From contig NZ_AMBZ01000004.1 in NCBI RefSeq assembly GCF_000293805.1, positions 455,001-519,000 of the forward strand: 64,000 nucleotides of DNA, written 5' to 3'. Positions 47,231 to 56,680 of the stretch are shown in pieces (the first letter of the stretch is position 1; every line of letters begins with the position of its first letter). The stretch is from Paenibacillus alvei DSM 29 (GTDB lineage Bacteria; Bacillota; Bacilli; Paenibacillales; Paenibacillaceae). The notes beneath the pieces were generated by a model that saw nothing but the letters and a program-made list of their open reading frames with translations, ran no database searches and was not told the DNA's origin. A program made the translations under genes and the position numbers.

Positions 47231-47599
47231 ATGTCAACTAACAAAGCGCGTCAATCACGCCGTTTGAAGCGGCATCGGGTTAGGAAACATGCCGTGAGCA
47301 ATGCAGAAAAGCAGCAGCAACAGCAGCAAGATGTTGAGTTTGGGGAGGAAGCGGCTACCTTCTCGGATACCCTTCGCTTCGCGACCCAGCATTCTAAGAT
47401 CGACCATTGGTCGGGAATTGGCATGCTGGCCGTAATCTTCTCCATTTGCGCCTTCTTTTTGTTTCCGCTCCCTATGGGGGTTGGAGGTGCTGCTCTAGGC
47501 GTGCTAGCCTATTTGCAGGGAAGCCGTTCATCTGGAATATTTGCGGCAGTTGCTGGATTATTGGCTATCTTAGTCCAATTTATAGCGATGTCATCATAG
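47231..47599 (+). CDS. hypothetical small membrane protein
   Basis: A 122-residue protein I do not recognise. The first 35 residues are very basic (ARQSRRLKRHRVRKH) and then poly-Gln (six or seven Q near residue 30). Two C-terminal TM helices follow, IGMLAVIFSICAFFLFPLPM and GIFAAVAGLLAILVQFIAM, split by a Gly-rich turn (GVGGAALGVLAYLQG). ATG 47231 has AGGAG 10 bases upstream; the GTG one codon earlier is an alternative. It follows the DUF1540 gene by 30 bases, so the two may be one transcript. Confidence 0.65.
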   Translation: MSTNKARQSRRLKRHRVRKHAVSNAEKQQQQQQDVEFGEEAATFSDTLRFATQHSKIDHWSGIGMLAVIFSICAFFLFPLPMGVGGAALGVLAYLQGSRSSGIFAAVAGLLAILVQFIAMSS

Positions 47600-47609
47600 T
47601 GTTATCATC

Positions 47610-47647
47610 AAGCTTGAACCGGTCATTTGTCCCGGATCAGGCTTTTT
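47610..47647 (+). terminator. intrinsic terminator
   Basis: AAGCTTGA.CCGG (from 47610) pairs with CCGG.TCAGGCTT (to 47644), with one bulge on each side, then TTT. It ends the DUF1540/membrane protein unit. Confidence 0.8.
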
Positions 47648-47837
47648 CTATATGAAGCACGAACCAAATCCTTGCTGGTCAGAGTGATCAAGGGAAAAGG
47701 GATGGTGCTTTTATGACGAAACGTGTAAAATAAGTAACATCTTATTTCGTAATTGAGATCAACAGCGGAAGGGAAGCGGGGTTGGTTGCGTCCTGTTCCA
47801 ATTTTGATCTTTTTTGTTGTCACGAGGAGGGAATGTG

Positions 47838-49004
47838 ATGAGCACAACTCAGTTGTATTTCGATCACTGTGCATCTACTCTTCCCCATCCGGATGTGATC
47901 CGGACGGTTGCGGAGGTCATGGAGCAAGTGTATGCCAACCCTTCATCCATCCATGGTGCTGGGGGACAGGCTGAACAGCTGTTGCGTCGTGCGCGAGAGG
48001 TTGTAGCACGTGCCTTGCAGGTAGAGCCCGAAGAGATTCTGTTCACTTCAGGAGCAACAGAAAGCAACAATCTCGCCATATTCGGGATTGCGAAGACTCA
48101 CCAAGCTGCGGGCAAGCCTGTCCATATAATCGTATCTGAAATTGAGCATGCTTCGGTATATAAATGTGTTCAACAATTGGAACAGGAGGGGGTTGAGGTA
48201 ACATATCTTCCTGTGGATACAAATGGCCGAGTCCGTCCTGAAGATGTCGAAGCAGCCATCCGGCCTCATACGGTATTGGTTAGCATTATGCACGTCAACA
48301 ATGAAATGGGGGCAATTCAGCCTGTCGGTGAAATTGGGCAAATTCTTCGCCGCTATCCCAAGGTAACCTTTCATGTGGACGGGGTGCAGGGCTTAGGAAA
48401 GGTTCCGGTCCGACTTGCTGAATGGGGTGTAGACTTGTATAGTCTGTCTGGTCACAAAATTCAAGGGCCGCGGGGAGCTGGCGTGCTTGTTAAACGTAAG
48501 CATATTATGTTGCAGCCCCTTATGTATGGTGGCGCTCAAGAGGGAGAGCTTCGTCCGGGAACAGAAAATGTACCTGCTATTGTTGGTCTTGCCAAGGCGG
48601 TTAGGCTTGCAGTTGAGGGGCAAGCTGAGCGATATAATAAGCTGACGCGCCTGCGCCAATCTGCACTTGAGCATTTGTCTCAGTTGAAGCCGCTGGTTGT
48701 AAACAGTCCTGCTGACCCATACAGCGCGCCTCATATCATTAATATATCTTTCCCAGGTATGAAATCAGAAGTCGTGGTGCATGCACTCGAACAAAAAGGA
48801 ATTATTGTATCTACCCAATCGGCATGCTCATCGAAGCTGCACAAACCGAGCCGTGTTCTTCTCGCGATGACGCATGACTCAAAGCGTGCCTCAAGCGGTA
48901 TTCGCATCAGTCTTGATGCGAGCAATACAGAGATGGAAATTGATCGCTTGGTGAAAAGCTTTAAGGAAATGACGGAACAATTGCAGCCTCTTGTGCAGCG
49001 ATAA
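47838..49004 (+). CDS. cysteine desulfurase (NifS/IscS family)
   Basis: PLP-dependent class V aminotransferase-fold enzyme taking sulfur from cysteine, 388 residues from ATG 47838 (GAGGAGGG 7 bases upstream). TSGATESNNLAIFG binds the cofactor phosphate, the Schiff-base lysine is in YSLSGHKIQGPRGAGVL, and the catalytic cysteine loop is STQSACSSK near residue 325. The next gene, thiI, is 46 bases on. That pairing matches B. subtilis nifZ-thiI, where the desulfurase gives sulfur to ThiI for 4-thiouridine in tRNA, so this role is more likely than general Fe-S assembly. Confidence 0.93.
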   Translation: MSTTQLYFDHCASTLPHPDVIRTVAEVMEQVYANPSSIHGAGGQAEQLLRRAREVVARALQVEPEEILFTSGATESNNLAIFGIAKTHQAAGKPVHIIVSEIEHASVYKCVQQLEQEGVEVTYLPVDTNGRVRPEDVEAAIRPHTVLVSIMHVNNEMGAIQPVGEIGQILRRYPKVTFHVDGVQGLGKVPVRLAEWGVDLYSLSGHKIQGPRGAGVLVKRKHIMLQPLMYGGAQEGELRPGTENVPAIVGLAKAVRLAVEGQAERYNKLTRLRQSALEHLSQLKPLVVNSPADPYSAPHIINISFPGMKSEVVVHALEQKGIIVSTQSACSSKLHKPSRVLLAMTHDSKRASSGIRISLDASNTEMEIDRLVKSFKEMTEQLQPLVQR

Positions 49005-49050
49005 TAGATAAATGGATTACAAGCAAGCGAAAGGCAGGATCGAAACTATT

Positions 49051-50364
49051 ATGGATTACGATATGATTCTTCTCCGCTACGGAGAAATCACAATTAAAGG
49101 CAAGAACCGCAGTAAATTCGAAAAGGCAGCCTACCAGCACGTGAATGCGGTGCTTAGTCCTTTTCCAAAGGCAAAAGTAATTAAAGAATATGGCAGATTA
49201 TACGTAGAGTTGAATGGAGAGCCCTTGAATGAAGTTATTCAGGTTCTCAAGCACGTATTCGGAATCGTATCTATTAGTCCGGTTAAGCGTACTCTTTCTG
49301 AGCTGGAGCCTATCATTGAAACGGCGGTTCAATTAATGCGGGAAATGGATCCGGCTGAGGGGACGACATTTAAGGTGTCTGCGAAGCGAGCATGGAAAGG
49401 GTTCCCGCACGGCAGCCAGGAAATGAATCACCTGGTAAGTGCTCCTGTGCTGCGAGAATTTGAACAGCTGAAGGTAGATGTGCGCAAGCCGGCCATTGAC
49501 CTGCGCGTTGAAGTGAGAGAAGAGTGGACCTATGTATATAGTGAGGTCGTTCAAGGTGCAGGAGGATTCCCGCTTGCTTCGAATGGCCGCGGGGTTCTGC
49601 TTCTATCTGGAGGCATTGACAGCCCGGTTGCTGGTTATGAAGCTTTGCGCAAAGGTCTGCAACTGGATGCAATACATTTCCACAGCTATCCGTTCACGAG
49701 TGAGCGCGCACAGCGGAAGGTGCTTGATCTTGCGCAGGTGTTGGCCAATTATGCAGGACGGATGCGGGTGCACATGGTTCCATTTACAGATATCCAAACC
49801 CGGCTGCATCAGAGCGGACACGATAATCTGCTCATTACGCTAATGCGCCGTGCGATGCTGCGAATTGCCACACAAATTGCAGAGCAGCGCAATGCATTGG
49901 CGATTGTAACTGGGGATAGCTTGGGTCAAGTAGCAAGCCAGACGCTCGGAAGCATGAATGTCATTGGACGCGCAACTGATTTGCCATTGCTTCGCCCATT
50001 GGTTACGGTTGATAAAGATAAAATTATCCGCGAAGCGGAATATATCGGGACTTATGAGTTGTCCATTCTTCCCTATGAAGATTGCTGCACGCTATTCGTG
50101 CCGAAATCTCCGGCTACCAATCCGAATTTGAATATTGTTGAGCATGCGGAACGCTCTATTCCAGAGCTGGATGATCTGATTAAAGCCGCTGTAGAAGGCA
50201 CAGAAGCGATCTTGCTGAAGGCAGGGGGAACCCCGGACGATGCAATCGTATTGTCAGGCAAGGACAAAGACAAGGCAGTAAGCTCGAATGAGCCTGCTTC
50301 GGTTGTGAAGAAGGCAAATGAATCTGGTGAGCAGGCAGCACCTGCTACAGGCGATTGGTTCTAA
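49051..50364 (+). CDS. thiI: tRNA uracil 4-sulfurtransferase ThiI
   Basis: ThiI puts sulfur on U8 of tRNA. It is 437 residues from ATG 49051, which fits the family N-terminus (YDMILLRYGEITIKGKNRSKFE); an in-frame ATG at 49012 adds 13 residues. Neither has a strong ribosome site; GGCAGG before 49051 is the better. An N-terminal ferredoxin-like plus THUMP domain is followed by the PP-loop LLSGGIDSPVAGYEAL (about residue 185). No rhodanese domain is present, as in other Firmicutes. The last 40 residues (SGKDKDKAVSSNEPASVVKKANESG...) are a charged tail beyond the usual end. Confidence 0.93.
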   Translation: MDYDMILLRYGEITIKGKNRSKFEKAAYQHVNAVLSPFPKAKVIKEYGRLYVELNGEPLNEVIQVLKHVFGIVSISPVKRTLSELEPIIETAVQLMREMDPAEGTTFKVSAKRAWKGFPHGSQEMNHLVSAPVLREFEQLKVDVRKPAIDLRVEVREEWTYVYSEVVQGAGGFPLASNGRGVLLLSGGIDSPVAGYEALRKGLQLDAIHFHSYPFTSERAQRKVLDLAQVLANYAGRMRVHMVPFTDIQTRLHQSGHDNLLITLMRRAMLRIATQIAEQRNALAIVTGDSLGQVASQTLGSMNVIGRATDLPLLRPLVTVDKDKIIREAEYIGTYELSILPYEDCCTLFVPKSPATNPNLNIVEHAERSIPELDDLIKAAVEGTEAILLKAGGTPDDAIVLSGKDKDKAVSSNEPASVVKKANESGEQAAPATGDWF

Positions 50365-50457
50365 TCGTTGATTTGAATTGTCCAGCACCAGGCTTTCAAT
50401 TAACGGAATAGCTTGGCCTCCTCTGTCATAGACCTAACTACAGGGGAGGGACGGGCT

Positions 50458-51117
50458 GTGGAATCGTTCTGGTTGTTAGCCGAGATTATGTTGATTAACT
50501 TGGTGCTGAGTGGAGACAATGCGGTTGTCATTGCGATGACAAGCAGACGCTTGCCTAAGCATGAACAGCAGCAAGCCATATGGTGGGGCGCAGCAGGAGC
50601 GGTCATTCTTCGGGTATTGCTGACAGTGGCGGCATTATGGTTAATGAATATTCCGTTATTGAAGGCAGCAGGGGGAGTCATGCTCTTCGTCATTGCTGTC
50701 CAGCTTCTTGCTGAGCAAGAGCATATAGATCCAAGGCAGAGCGAAGCACATTCCTTATGGGCTGCAGTGCGAATTATTCTGTTAGCTGATGTAGTCATGA
50801 GTCTCGATAATGTGCTTGCAATTGCAGCGGTAGCTAAGGGCAATATGGCATTTGTCGCAATCGGCATTGCACTGAGCATCCCGATTATTGTATGGGGCAG
50901 CGGTTTCATTAGTACGTGGCTTCAGAAATTGCCTCTGCTTTTGTATGCGGGCGCTGGCATTCTTGGATATACAGCAGGTGAAATGATCGCCTCGGATGAA
51001 CGCTTGGCGCTGTGGCTGCCTGCAATGTGGAATAAGCTTCATTTTGGGTTGCCATGGATTGTGCTTGCACTTGTGATGGTGCTCGGATTTGCATTTCGAC
51101 GTCAAATCCGTTATTAA
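50458..51117 (+). CDS. TerC family membrane protein (YjbE-type)
   Basis: Integral membrane protein of 219 residues with seven or so TM helices. The family hallmarks are the acidic motifs in the membrane, LINLVLSGDNAVVIAM near the start and ADVVMSLDNVLAIAAVA in the middle, thought to bind metal; several members export manganese. I start at GTG 50458 because GGGGAGGG (50443-50450) is 7 bases upstream. The longer frame from 50413 adds 15 non-conserved residues. It is monocistronic, with a terminator after it. Confidence 0.88.
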   Translation: MESFWLLAEIMLINLVLSGDNAVVIAMTSRRLPKHEQQQAIWWGAAGAVILRVLLTVAALWLMNIPLLKAAGGVMLFVIAVQLLAEQEHIDPRQSEAHSLWAAVRIILLADVVMSLDNVLAIAAVAKGNMAFVAIGIALSIPIIVWGSGFISTWLQKLPLLLYAGAGILGYTAGEMIASDERLALWLPAMWNKLHFGLPWIVLALVMVLGFAFRRQIRY

Positions 51118-51155
51118 TTTCAGTCTTTTCCATGTATCGTAGGATTAGATACGAC

Positions 51156-51190
51156 ACCTGCCGATGAATCTTATGCCGGCAGGTTTTTTC
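51156..51190 (+). terminator. intrinsic terminator after the TerC gene
   Basis: ACCTGCCG (51156-51163) pairs with CGGCAGGT (51177-51184), and TTTTTT follows. Confidence 0.9.
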
Positions 51191-51372
51191 TATAATTAGT
51201 CAAGAAGATGGAAGTCTCAGGAGTCTTTGGTAAGGGAATTTATCGCTATTGTGTTTTTTTCAAGGAGCAGGTAGTAATTTTACGAACTTTCATATACACT
51301 AGAAAAAGTAAAAACGACGCGAATTGCGTCATATCGTGTCCGAATCAGAAATCTGGACATGGAGGTTGACCT

Positions 51373-51861
51373 ATGCCTAGAAACCAACAAGTGATTGGCA
51401 TTGCTATATTGGCCGCAGGCTTATTCATTTTGCTGGGGAAAATGGGAGTGTTTGCTTTCATCGGCGGTACGATGTGGCCGCTCCTCATGTTCCTTGTCGG
51501 TATTGCCTTTTATGTGTTTGCACGAATGGCAATCCTGCCGCCTGTAATGATGGTTCCAGCAGGTATGCTGACAACTTACGGCATCCTGTTCATGCTGAGC
51601 TCCTGGATCCATTGGAGACTGTTCGGGTATTTGTGGCCGATGCTGCTGATTGGCATCGGTGTGGGGCTGTACGGCTACTATAAATACGATCCCTATCATC
51701 CGAGAGGAGCATGGCAAGGCGCACTGCTGTTCAGTGGAGTTGGTGCAGCCATGTTAATCCTGATGCTCGTATTCGCAATCGGTACGTATATGATCGCCGT
51801 TGCACTTATACTTGTCGGAGCAGGACTCGCTTTTGGCGGAATACGGAATCGATTCCGTTAA
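51373..51861 (+). CDS. hypothetical membrane protein, LiaI/LiaF-TM-like
   Basis: A 162-residue protein made almost wholly of TM helices: VIGIAILAAGLFILLGKMG, MWPLLMFLVGIAFYVFARM, ILFMLSSWIHW, LWPMLLIGIGVGLYGYYKY and AMLILMLVFAIGTYMIAVALILVGAGLAFGG. The repeated WPLLMFLVGI / WPMLLIGIGV units match the LiaI-LiaF type TM region found in envelope-stress proteins. There is no C-terminal LiaF domain. GGAGG lies 8 bases before the ATG. A small hairpin GACGC-gaatt-GCGTC (51315-51330) lies upstream. Confidence 0.7.
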   Translation: MPRNQQVIGIAILAAGLFILLGKMGVFAFIGGTMWPLLMFLVGIAFYVFARMAILPPVMMVPAGMLTTYGILFMLSSWIHWRLFGYLWPMLLIGIGVGLYGYYKYDPYHPRGAWQGALLFSGVGAAMLILMLVFAIGTYMIAVALILVGAGLAFGGIRNRFR

Positions 51862-51935
51862 TTGCAGCACAACAGGCGAACATGTAAGCGTAAAGTTCTG
51901 AGCAAGCGCAAATGCTTAGAATGACCTATCGTAGG

Positions 51936-51966
51936 AATAAATGCCGCCCTTTATGGCGGCTTTATT
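51936..51966. terminator. intrinsic terminator
   Basis: GCCGCC pairs with GGCGGC around CTTTAT, extended by AATAAA and TTTATT (51936-51966). It ends the LiaI-like gene and lies 62 bases before typA. Confidence 0.8.
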
Positions 51967-52027
51967 CGTGGTTAGCTTGATTTGGATTTTTGGTATTATT
52001 CCACACCCAGAAAGGAAAGATTTAACG

Positions 52028-53815
52028 ATGCAAGACAGAAGCTTACTTCGCAATATCGCAATTATCGCACACGTTGACCACGGGAAAACAACTTTGGTTG
52101 ACAAACTGCTTCAACAATCCGGTACATTCCGTGAGCATGAAGTTGTTCAAGAACGCGCAATGGACTCCAATGACTTGGAGCGTGAACGCGGAATTACGAT
52201 CCTGGCTAAAAATACAGCCATTACGTACAAAGATAATTTGATTAACATTGTAGATACACCAGGCCACGCTGACTTCGGCGGTGAGGTAGAACGCATCATG
52301 AAAATGGTTGACGGCGTATTGCTCGTCGTGGATGCTTTTGAAGGCTGCATGCCGCAAACGAAGTTCGTGCTTCGCAAAGCGCTTGAGAGTCAATTGACGC
52401 CAATTGTTGTTGTAAACAAAATCGACCGTCCGAATGCTCGTCCGGAAGAAGTTATCGACGAAGTGCTTGAGCTGTTCATTGAGTTGGATGCGAACGACGA
52501 TCAATTGGATTTCCCAGTTGTATATGCTTCAGCATTGAACGGTACTTCGAGCTTGGAATCCGATCCTGCGAAGCAGGAAGAGAACATGCAGGCGTTGTAT
52601 GAGACGATCATCTCTCACATCCCTGCACCAACTGAAAATCCAGAAGAGCCATTGCAATTCCTCGTTACTTTGCTCGATTACAACGAGTACATGGGACGTA
52701 TTGCGATTGGCCGTGTGAACCGTGGTACGATCCGTCAAGGTCAATCTGTAGCGGTTATTAACCGTGAAGGGAAGACGAAGCAGGCTCGCATCGAGAAACT
52801 ATTCGGTTTCCAAGGCTTGAAGCGTGTTGAGCAAGAAGAAGCTGGAGCGGGCGATATCATTGCCATTGCCGGCATTAAAGATATTAACATTGGTGAGACG
52901 ATTGCAGATCCGGCGAATCCAGAAGCACTTCCGGTTCTTCATATTGACGAGCCTACTCTGCAAATGACATTCCTCGTGAACAACAGCCCATTTGCAGGAC
53001 GTGAAGGTAAATGGGTTACATCACGTAAGCTGCGCGAGCGCTTGATGAAGGAGCTGGAGACAGACGTCAGTCTTCGTGTTGAAGAAACAGACAGCCCGGA
53101 TGCATTTATCGTATCGGGTCGTGGTGAATTGCACCTTAGTATCCTGATCGAGAACATGCGTCGGGAAGGATACGAGCTGCAAGTATCGAAGCCTGAGGTT
53201 ATCATCAAAGTCATAGACGGCAAGAAAATGGAGCCGATTGAGCGTCTCTTGATCGACATTCCAGAAGAAGCTACAGGTCCGGTAATGGAAAGCTTGGGAA
53301 CGAGAAAAGCAGAAATGGTCAACATGATTAACCATGGCAATGGCCAAGTGCGTTTGGAGTTCTTAATCCCTGCCCGTGGACTTATCGGATACAGCACGTA
53401 CTTCTTGACTCTTACACGCGGATACGGCATCATGAACCACGCGTTTGACAGCTATGGCCCATATGTTGGCGGCCAAGTTGGCGGACGCCACCAAGGCGTT
53501 CTCGTATCGACAGAAACAGGATCCTCTACACTGTACGGCATTATGTCCGTTGAAGATCGCGGTACGTTGTTCGTAAACCCAGGTACGGAAATTTACGAAG
53601 GTATGATCGTCGGTGAGCATAACCGCGACAACGATATCGTCGTAAATATTTGTAAAGAGAAGGCGTTGACGAACGTTCGCTCCGCAACGAAGGACGATAC
53701 TGTCAAGATGAAAACGCCGGTTCTATTCTCTTTGGAACAAGCTTTAGAGTATTTGAATGATGATGAGTATTGCGAAATTACACCGTCTTCAGTACGGCTG
53801 CGCAAAAAATACTGA
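52028..53815 (+). CDS. typA: translational GTPase TypA/BipA
   Basis: Ribosome-binding GTPase of the EF-G class, acting in 50S assembly and cold or stress adaptation. It is 595 residues from ATG 52028, after AGAAAGGAAAG; the frame open from 51941 covers the terminator and is not used. G1 is [10 protein letters not shown] (14-23), G2 RGITILAK, G3 [12 protein letters not shown]4 VNKIDRP. The C-terminal end VRLRKKY is typical of TypA. In B. subtilis it is ylaG, followed by ylaH, as here. Confidence 0.97.
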   Translation: MQDRSLLRNIAIIAHVDHGKTTLVDKLLQQSGTFREHEVVQERAMDSNDLERERGITILAKNTAITYKDNLINIVDTPGHADFGGEVERIMKMVDGVLLVVDAFEGCMPQTKFVLRKALESQLTPIVVVNKIDRPNARPEEVIDEVLELFIELDANDDQLDFPVVYASALNGTSSLESDPAKQEENMQALYETIISHIPAPTENPEEPLQFLVTLLDYNEYMGRIAIGRVNRGTIRQGQSVAVINREGKTKQARIEKLFGFQGLKRVEQEEAGAGDIIAIAGIKDINIGETIADPANPEALPVLHIDEPTLQMTFLVNNSPFAGREGKWVTSRKLRERLMKELETDVSLRVEETDSPDAFIVSGRGELHLSILIENMRREGYELQVSKPEVIIKVIDGKKMEPIERLLIDIPEEATGPVMESLGTRKAEMVNMINHGNGQVRLEFLIPARGLIGYSTYFLTLTRGYGIMNHAFDSYGPYVGGQVGGRHQGVLVSTETGSSTLYGIMSVEDRGTLFVNPGTEIYEGMIVGEHNRDNDIVVNICKEKALTNVRSATKDDTVKMKTPVLFSLEQALEYLNDDEYCEITPSSVRLRKKY

Positions 53816-53914
53816 ACAAAAGCGAACGTGAACGCGCAGAAAAGACGCGCAAAGTATCCGAATCCCATGTATAATGGGATTTGGACAACTTTGGCAAAGG
53901 AGTGAGCGTTTACG

Positions 53915-54199
53915 ATGCAGGAATGGTTGGCTACCCATCCCTTTGTAAGTTATGCGCTTATTTATCTGTTAATCGTGTATGTGTTCAATAAAGTATTTCG
54001 TGTTCAAAAGCTTCCGATCTTGAAGGAGGTTCTTATCTATTTGCTGATGGGACTGGGTGCATTCATTCTTCTCATTTTCCAAATAGACAAGCTGCCTATC
54101 ATTCAATGCTTGTTTGTTGCGGTTGCATTGATGTTCATGGTGCGAATTCGCTACTTTATGGAAGCTCGCCGCAAAAAGGCGACAGATTCAAAGAATTAA
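53915..54199 (+). CDS. ylaH: YlaH-like family protein
   Basis: A 94-residue membrane protein with three helices: FVSYALIYLLIVYVFNKVF, EVLIYLLMGLGAFILLIFQI and PIIQCLFVAVALMFMVRIRYF. KLPILKEVLIY and the charged end RKKATDSK fit YlaH. It follows typA as in B. subtilis. A TATAAT at 53870-53875, within a small ATCCCA/TGGGAT inverted repeat, may be its own promoter. Function unknown. Confidence 0.85.
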   Translation: MQEWLATHPFVSYALIYLLIVYVFNKVFRVQKLPILKEVLIYLLMGLGAFILLIFQIDKLPIIQCLFVAVALMFMVRIRYFMEARRKKATDSKN

Positions 54200-54255
54200 T
54201 GTATTGTGCGTCATCGTAAGACCATCACCGACACGCAAAGGGGAGAGAAGGCCGG

Positions 54256-54537
54256 ATGATGAAGCTGCAAGTTGCATTATTCAATTGGCTGCAAATTCAC
54301 ATTGTGTCTGAGCAGCGCCCGGATGATGGGGCAGCGAAGGAGACGGTACAATTTTTTGAAACAATCTTGAAGGAAGATCATCAGTTGACTTCCTTCAAGG
54401 CTTGCTTGGATGGATCGGATGAGCGATATGTCATTACGTATTGGCGGGAAGAAGAAATGAGTACGGAATTATTCGACCGCGAAGAAGCAGAACGATTGTG
54501 GCAGGACATCGAAGCGAATCCGAAATATAATGAGTAA
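54256..54537 (+). CDS. hypothetical protein
   Basis: A 93-residue soluble protein I do not recognise. It is acidic and looks mixed alpha-beta: LQVALFNWLQIHIVSEQRPDDGAAKETVQFFETILKEDH, then YVITYWREEEMSTELFDREEAERLWQDI. The starts ATG ATG follow GGGGAGAG by 8 and 11 bases. It is 12 bases ahead of the LCP gene and probably co-transcribed with it. Its length, codon pattern and ribosome site make it a real gene; no function can be given. Confidence 0.7.
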   Translation: MMKLQVALFNWLQIHIVSEQRPDDGAAKETVQFFETILKEDHQLTSFKACLDGSDERYVITYWREEEMSTELFDREEAERLWQDIEANPKYNE

Positions 54538-54549
54538 GTGAGGTAAGAT

Positions 54550-55695
54550 ATGAATTCATCGACACCATTGCCACCTAGAACGAAGCAGAAACGGCGGAAG
54601 TCGCCTGAGAGGAAGTCGCCCGAAAGGAAGACGTCCTCGAACAAGCGAGGAATGCCAAAATGGTTGAAGGTGACCCTTATCACCGCGCTTATCGCAGCTG
54701 TTGTCGTTATATTCATTGTCGGATATTTTGCTTGGTATGCGAACAACAAGTTGAACGATATTTCTACTGCTGGTAATCAGGGCGGCGGCAGCACTACGGT
54801 GCAAGATACTCTTTCGCCGAACAAGGAGCCCTTTTCCTTCATCTTGCTCGGCATCGACTATCGACCAGAGCTTCCTGGACGCCGTACTGATGTTGTCATG
54901 GTTGGCGCAATGCATCCGGATACACAGGAAGCGGTGCTTGTTTCTTTGCCGCGCGATACGTATTTTGAACTCCCAGGGTATCATCCGGACAAATTGAATC
55001 ACTATTATCCGAAGTTCTTCACATTGAAGGAACAAGGCAAGCTGGATAGCCCAACGCCAGAAGATGAAATGAAGCTCATGCTTGGCAAGTATATGGGCGT
55101 TCCGATTGACTATGCCGCGGTAATCAACTTCCAAGGCTTCTCGGATGTCGTCGATGCAGTCGGCGGCGTCAACGTGAATGTAGATCAGAACATGTGCTAT
55201 AACGATAATGCGGATGGAACGCATATCAACCTGAAGACAGGCCAACAAACGCTTAACGGCAAAAATGCGCTGGATTTTGTTCGCTACCGCAAATCGAATT
55301 GTCGTCCGATGACGAAGGGTACTACAGATGCGGATCGCAACGTGCGACAAAATGCAGTACTGAAGGAAATCGTCGGCAATTTGCAGTCGCTTGGCGGCTT
55401 GACGAAGGTAACGGGCGTTATTGATGCGATGGCCGATAACTTTAAAATTGATATGACACCTAGCCAAATTCGCAGCTCGATTTCTACGTATTTGGGAATA
55501 GACCGGGATAACATCCATTATATTTCTGTAGATGGAAATTGGATTAGTCCGTACATCTATCCGGACACGGTGAAGTTGGAAGAGGGCAAGCAAGCAATTA
55601 AGGATGTGCTTGCCGGCAAACCATTGAAGTCAACCTTGTCTGGAGAAGCCGGAGCGGATTCACAGCTTACGAATACAACCAAACCCGGCTCCTAA
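54550..55695 (+). CDS. LCP family protein (LytR-CpsA-Psr)
   Basis: Membrane-anchored LCP phosphotransferase, which joins teichoic acids or other glycopolymers to peptidoglycan outside the cell. It is 381 residues. A basic, Ser/Pro-rich cytoplasmic tail (residues 1-35) holds a repeat RKSPERKSPERK; one TM helix follows (VTLITALIAAVVVIFIVGYFAWY), then the LCP domain with LLGIDYRPELPGRRTDVVMV, SLPRDTYFELPGY, and the conserved DFVRYRKSN...DADRNVRQNAVLKEIV. The Arg and Asp residues that bind the polyprenyl phosphate are present. ATG 54550 follows TGAGGT. Confidence 0.93.
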   Translation: MNSSTPLPPRTKQKRRKSPERKSPERKTSSNKRGMPKWLKVTLITALIAAVVVIFIVGYFAWYANNKLNDISTAGNQGGGSTTVQDTLSPNKEPFSFILLGIDYRPELPGRRTDVVMVGAMHPDTQEAVLVSLPRDTYFELPGYHPDKLNHYYPKFFTLKEQGKLDSPTPEDEMKLMLGKYMGVPIDYAAVINFQGFSDVVDAVGGVNVNVDQNMCYNDNADGTHINLKTGQQTLNGKNALDFVRYRKSNCRPMTKGTTDADRNVRQNAVLKEIVGNLQSLGGLTKVTGVIDAMADNFKIDMTPSQIRSSISTYLGIDRDNIHYISVDGNWISPYIYPDTVKLEEGKQAIKDVLAGKPLKSTLSGEAGADSQLTNTTKPGS

Positions 55696-55778
55696 GTGGA
55701 TAAGGGTATGCAATTTTTGAAGCGTCTTTTAATATAATAGAGTGTAGCTGCAATTATGGTGTGGAGGAGGTCTGTACG

Positions 55779-55932
55779 ATGTCCGAAGCGTTGATGAAGG
55801 GTATCCCCCATTGCAACATAATTTGGTTCAAGGGTTTTATCCAATCAAGCAGGCATCGGCACGGCCAAATGCCCATTCGCAGCTATTACGCTGGATCATG
55901 TATACGACGATGTCTTCATACGAAAAGCCTAG
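55779..55932 (+). pseudogene. hidden 51-residue protein gene, frame broken by two missing bases
   Basis: A strong ribosome site (GGAGGAGGT) lies 7 bases before ATG 55779, a TATAAT is at 55733-55738, and a terminator overlaps the end, so a gene is expected here. No single frame gives a sensible product. Adding one G near 55798-55803 and one G near 55849-55855 gives MSEALMKGYPPLQHNLVQGF then YPIKQGIGTAKCPFAAITLD then HVYDDVFIRKA and stop TAG 55930. The length becomes exactly 52 codons. Both corrections have the same sign as every other break in the window. I do not recognise the protein. Confidence 0.45.
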
Positions 55933-55955
55933 TGGAATCCCACTAGGCTTTTCGT
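55920..55955. terminator. perfect 16-bp inverted repeat, bidirectional terminator
   Basis: ACGAAAAGCCTAGTGG (55920-55935) pairs without mismatch with 55940-55955 around AATC. Both arms carry the AAAA/TTTT needed for termination in either direction. It sits between the small plus-strand gene and the convergent ylaJ. Confidence 0.85.
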
Positions 55956-55991
55956 GCGTCAATATGCTTGTCCGGTATCGCACTTCATTGA

Positions 55992-56525
55992 TTACATGTG
56001 CTTTTTCATTTTTGGCTGATCCGTATTGCGGGACGGTTCGATGTGCCGAACATCGCTTGGCGTTTGCGGCACAATGCGGCCCATAATGTCAGCAAGCTCT
56101 TCAGTAAAGCCTGAAATAGGGTGGCCTTGCTGAATATCAGCCGCCATTTCATGAAGGCGTTGATTCAGGTCGACATCTGCGGTCACGAGTGCATGAGCGC
56201 CATATTTATCTTTGCTAAGAACTTCTGCAACGGAATACTTGACGGTTCCGACCCGAGAACGCTCCAAGTTCGCATCTACATCAATACCTACAATTGCAGT
56301 ATTGCCGAATACAACGCAGTTAACGCCGCGAACGCCTGGTACCTTCTTTGCAAGTGAAGTCAAGTGTTCACGAACGGCTGCTCGATCATGAATGGCCGGC
56401 TTTCCGTTAGGAGTCGATTTCGCTTTCACCTGATTGGAAGGGTTATTAGCTGCAGCGTGCTTATTCGCGTTGCCGCATCCGGAGATGAGACCGATGACAA
56501 GCATGGCAATTAGCAACAAACGCAT
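55992..56525 (-). CDS. ylaJ: YhcN/YlaJ family sporulation lipoprotein
   Basis: Exported lipoprotein of 177 residues. The signal peptide RLLLIAMLVIGLISGCGNANK has the lipobox LISGC with lipidation at Cys17. After a short linker comes the YhcN/YlaJ domain: LTSLAKKVPGVRGVNCVVFGNTAIVGIDVDANLERS and ALVTADVDLNQRLHEMAADI. Family members are found in spores and affect germination or spore coat-related layers in B. subtilis. The ATG follows GAAAGGAACG. It lies between typA-ylaH and ylaK but, unlike in B. subtilis, on the opposite strand. Confidence 0.9.
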   Translation of the reverse strand: MRLLLIAMLVIGLISGCGNANKHAAANNPSNQVKAKSTPNGKPAIHDRAAVREHLTSLAKKVPGVRGVNCVVFGNTAIVGIDVDANLERSRVGTVKYSVAEVLSKDKYGAHALVTADVDLNQRLHEMAADIQQGHPISGFTEELADIMGRIVPQTPSDVRHIEPSRNTDQPKMKKHM

Positions 56526-56680
56526 GAATTCATCGTTCCTTTCTTTGTTCGTTGGTCAAATAAGTAGTGCGGCATGTGTACTGACTATAGTGTGAGCGGT
56601 GCCTGCATTTTTTATGTAACGCCGAGCGCTGCTGCTCGCCGGTGTTGCTGGTACAGGCATGCGAACGAAAGGGAGATCCT

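Noticed and set aside
47716-47733. Six-codon ORF before the cysteine desulfurase gene
   Set aside because: Too short to support and without attenuator structure.
54556-55593. 345-codon minus-strand ORF opposite the LCP gene
   Set aside because: Antisense shadow of a recognised gene.
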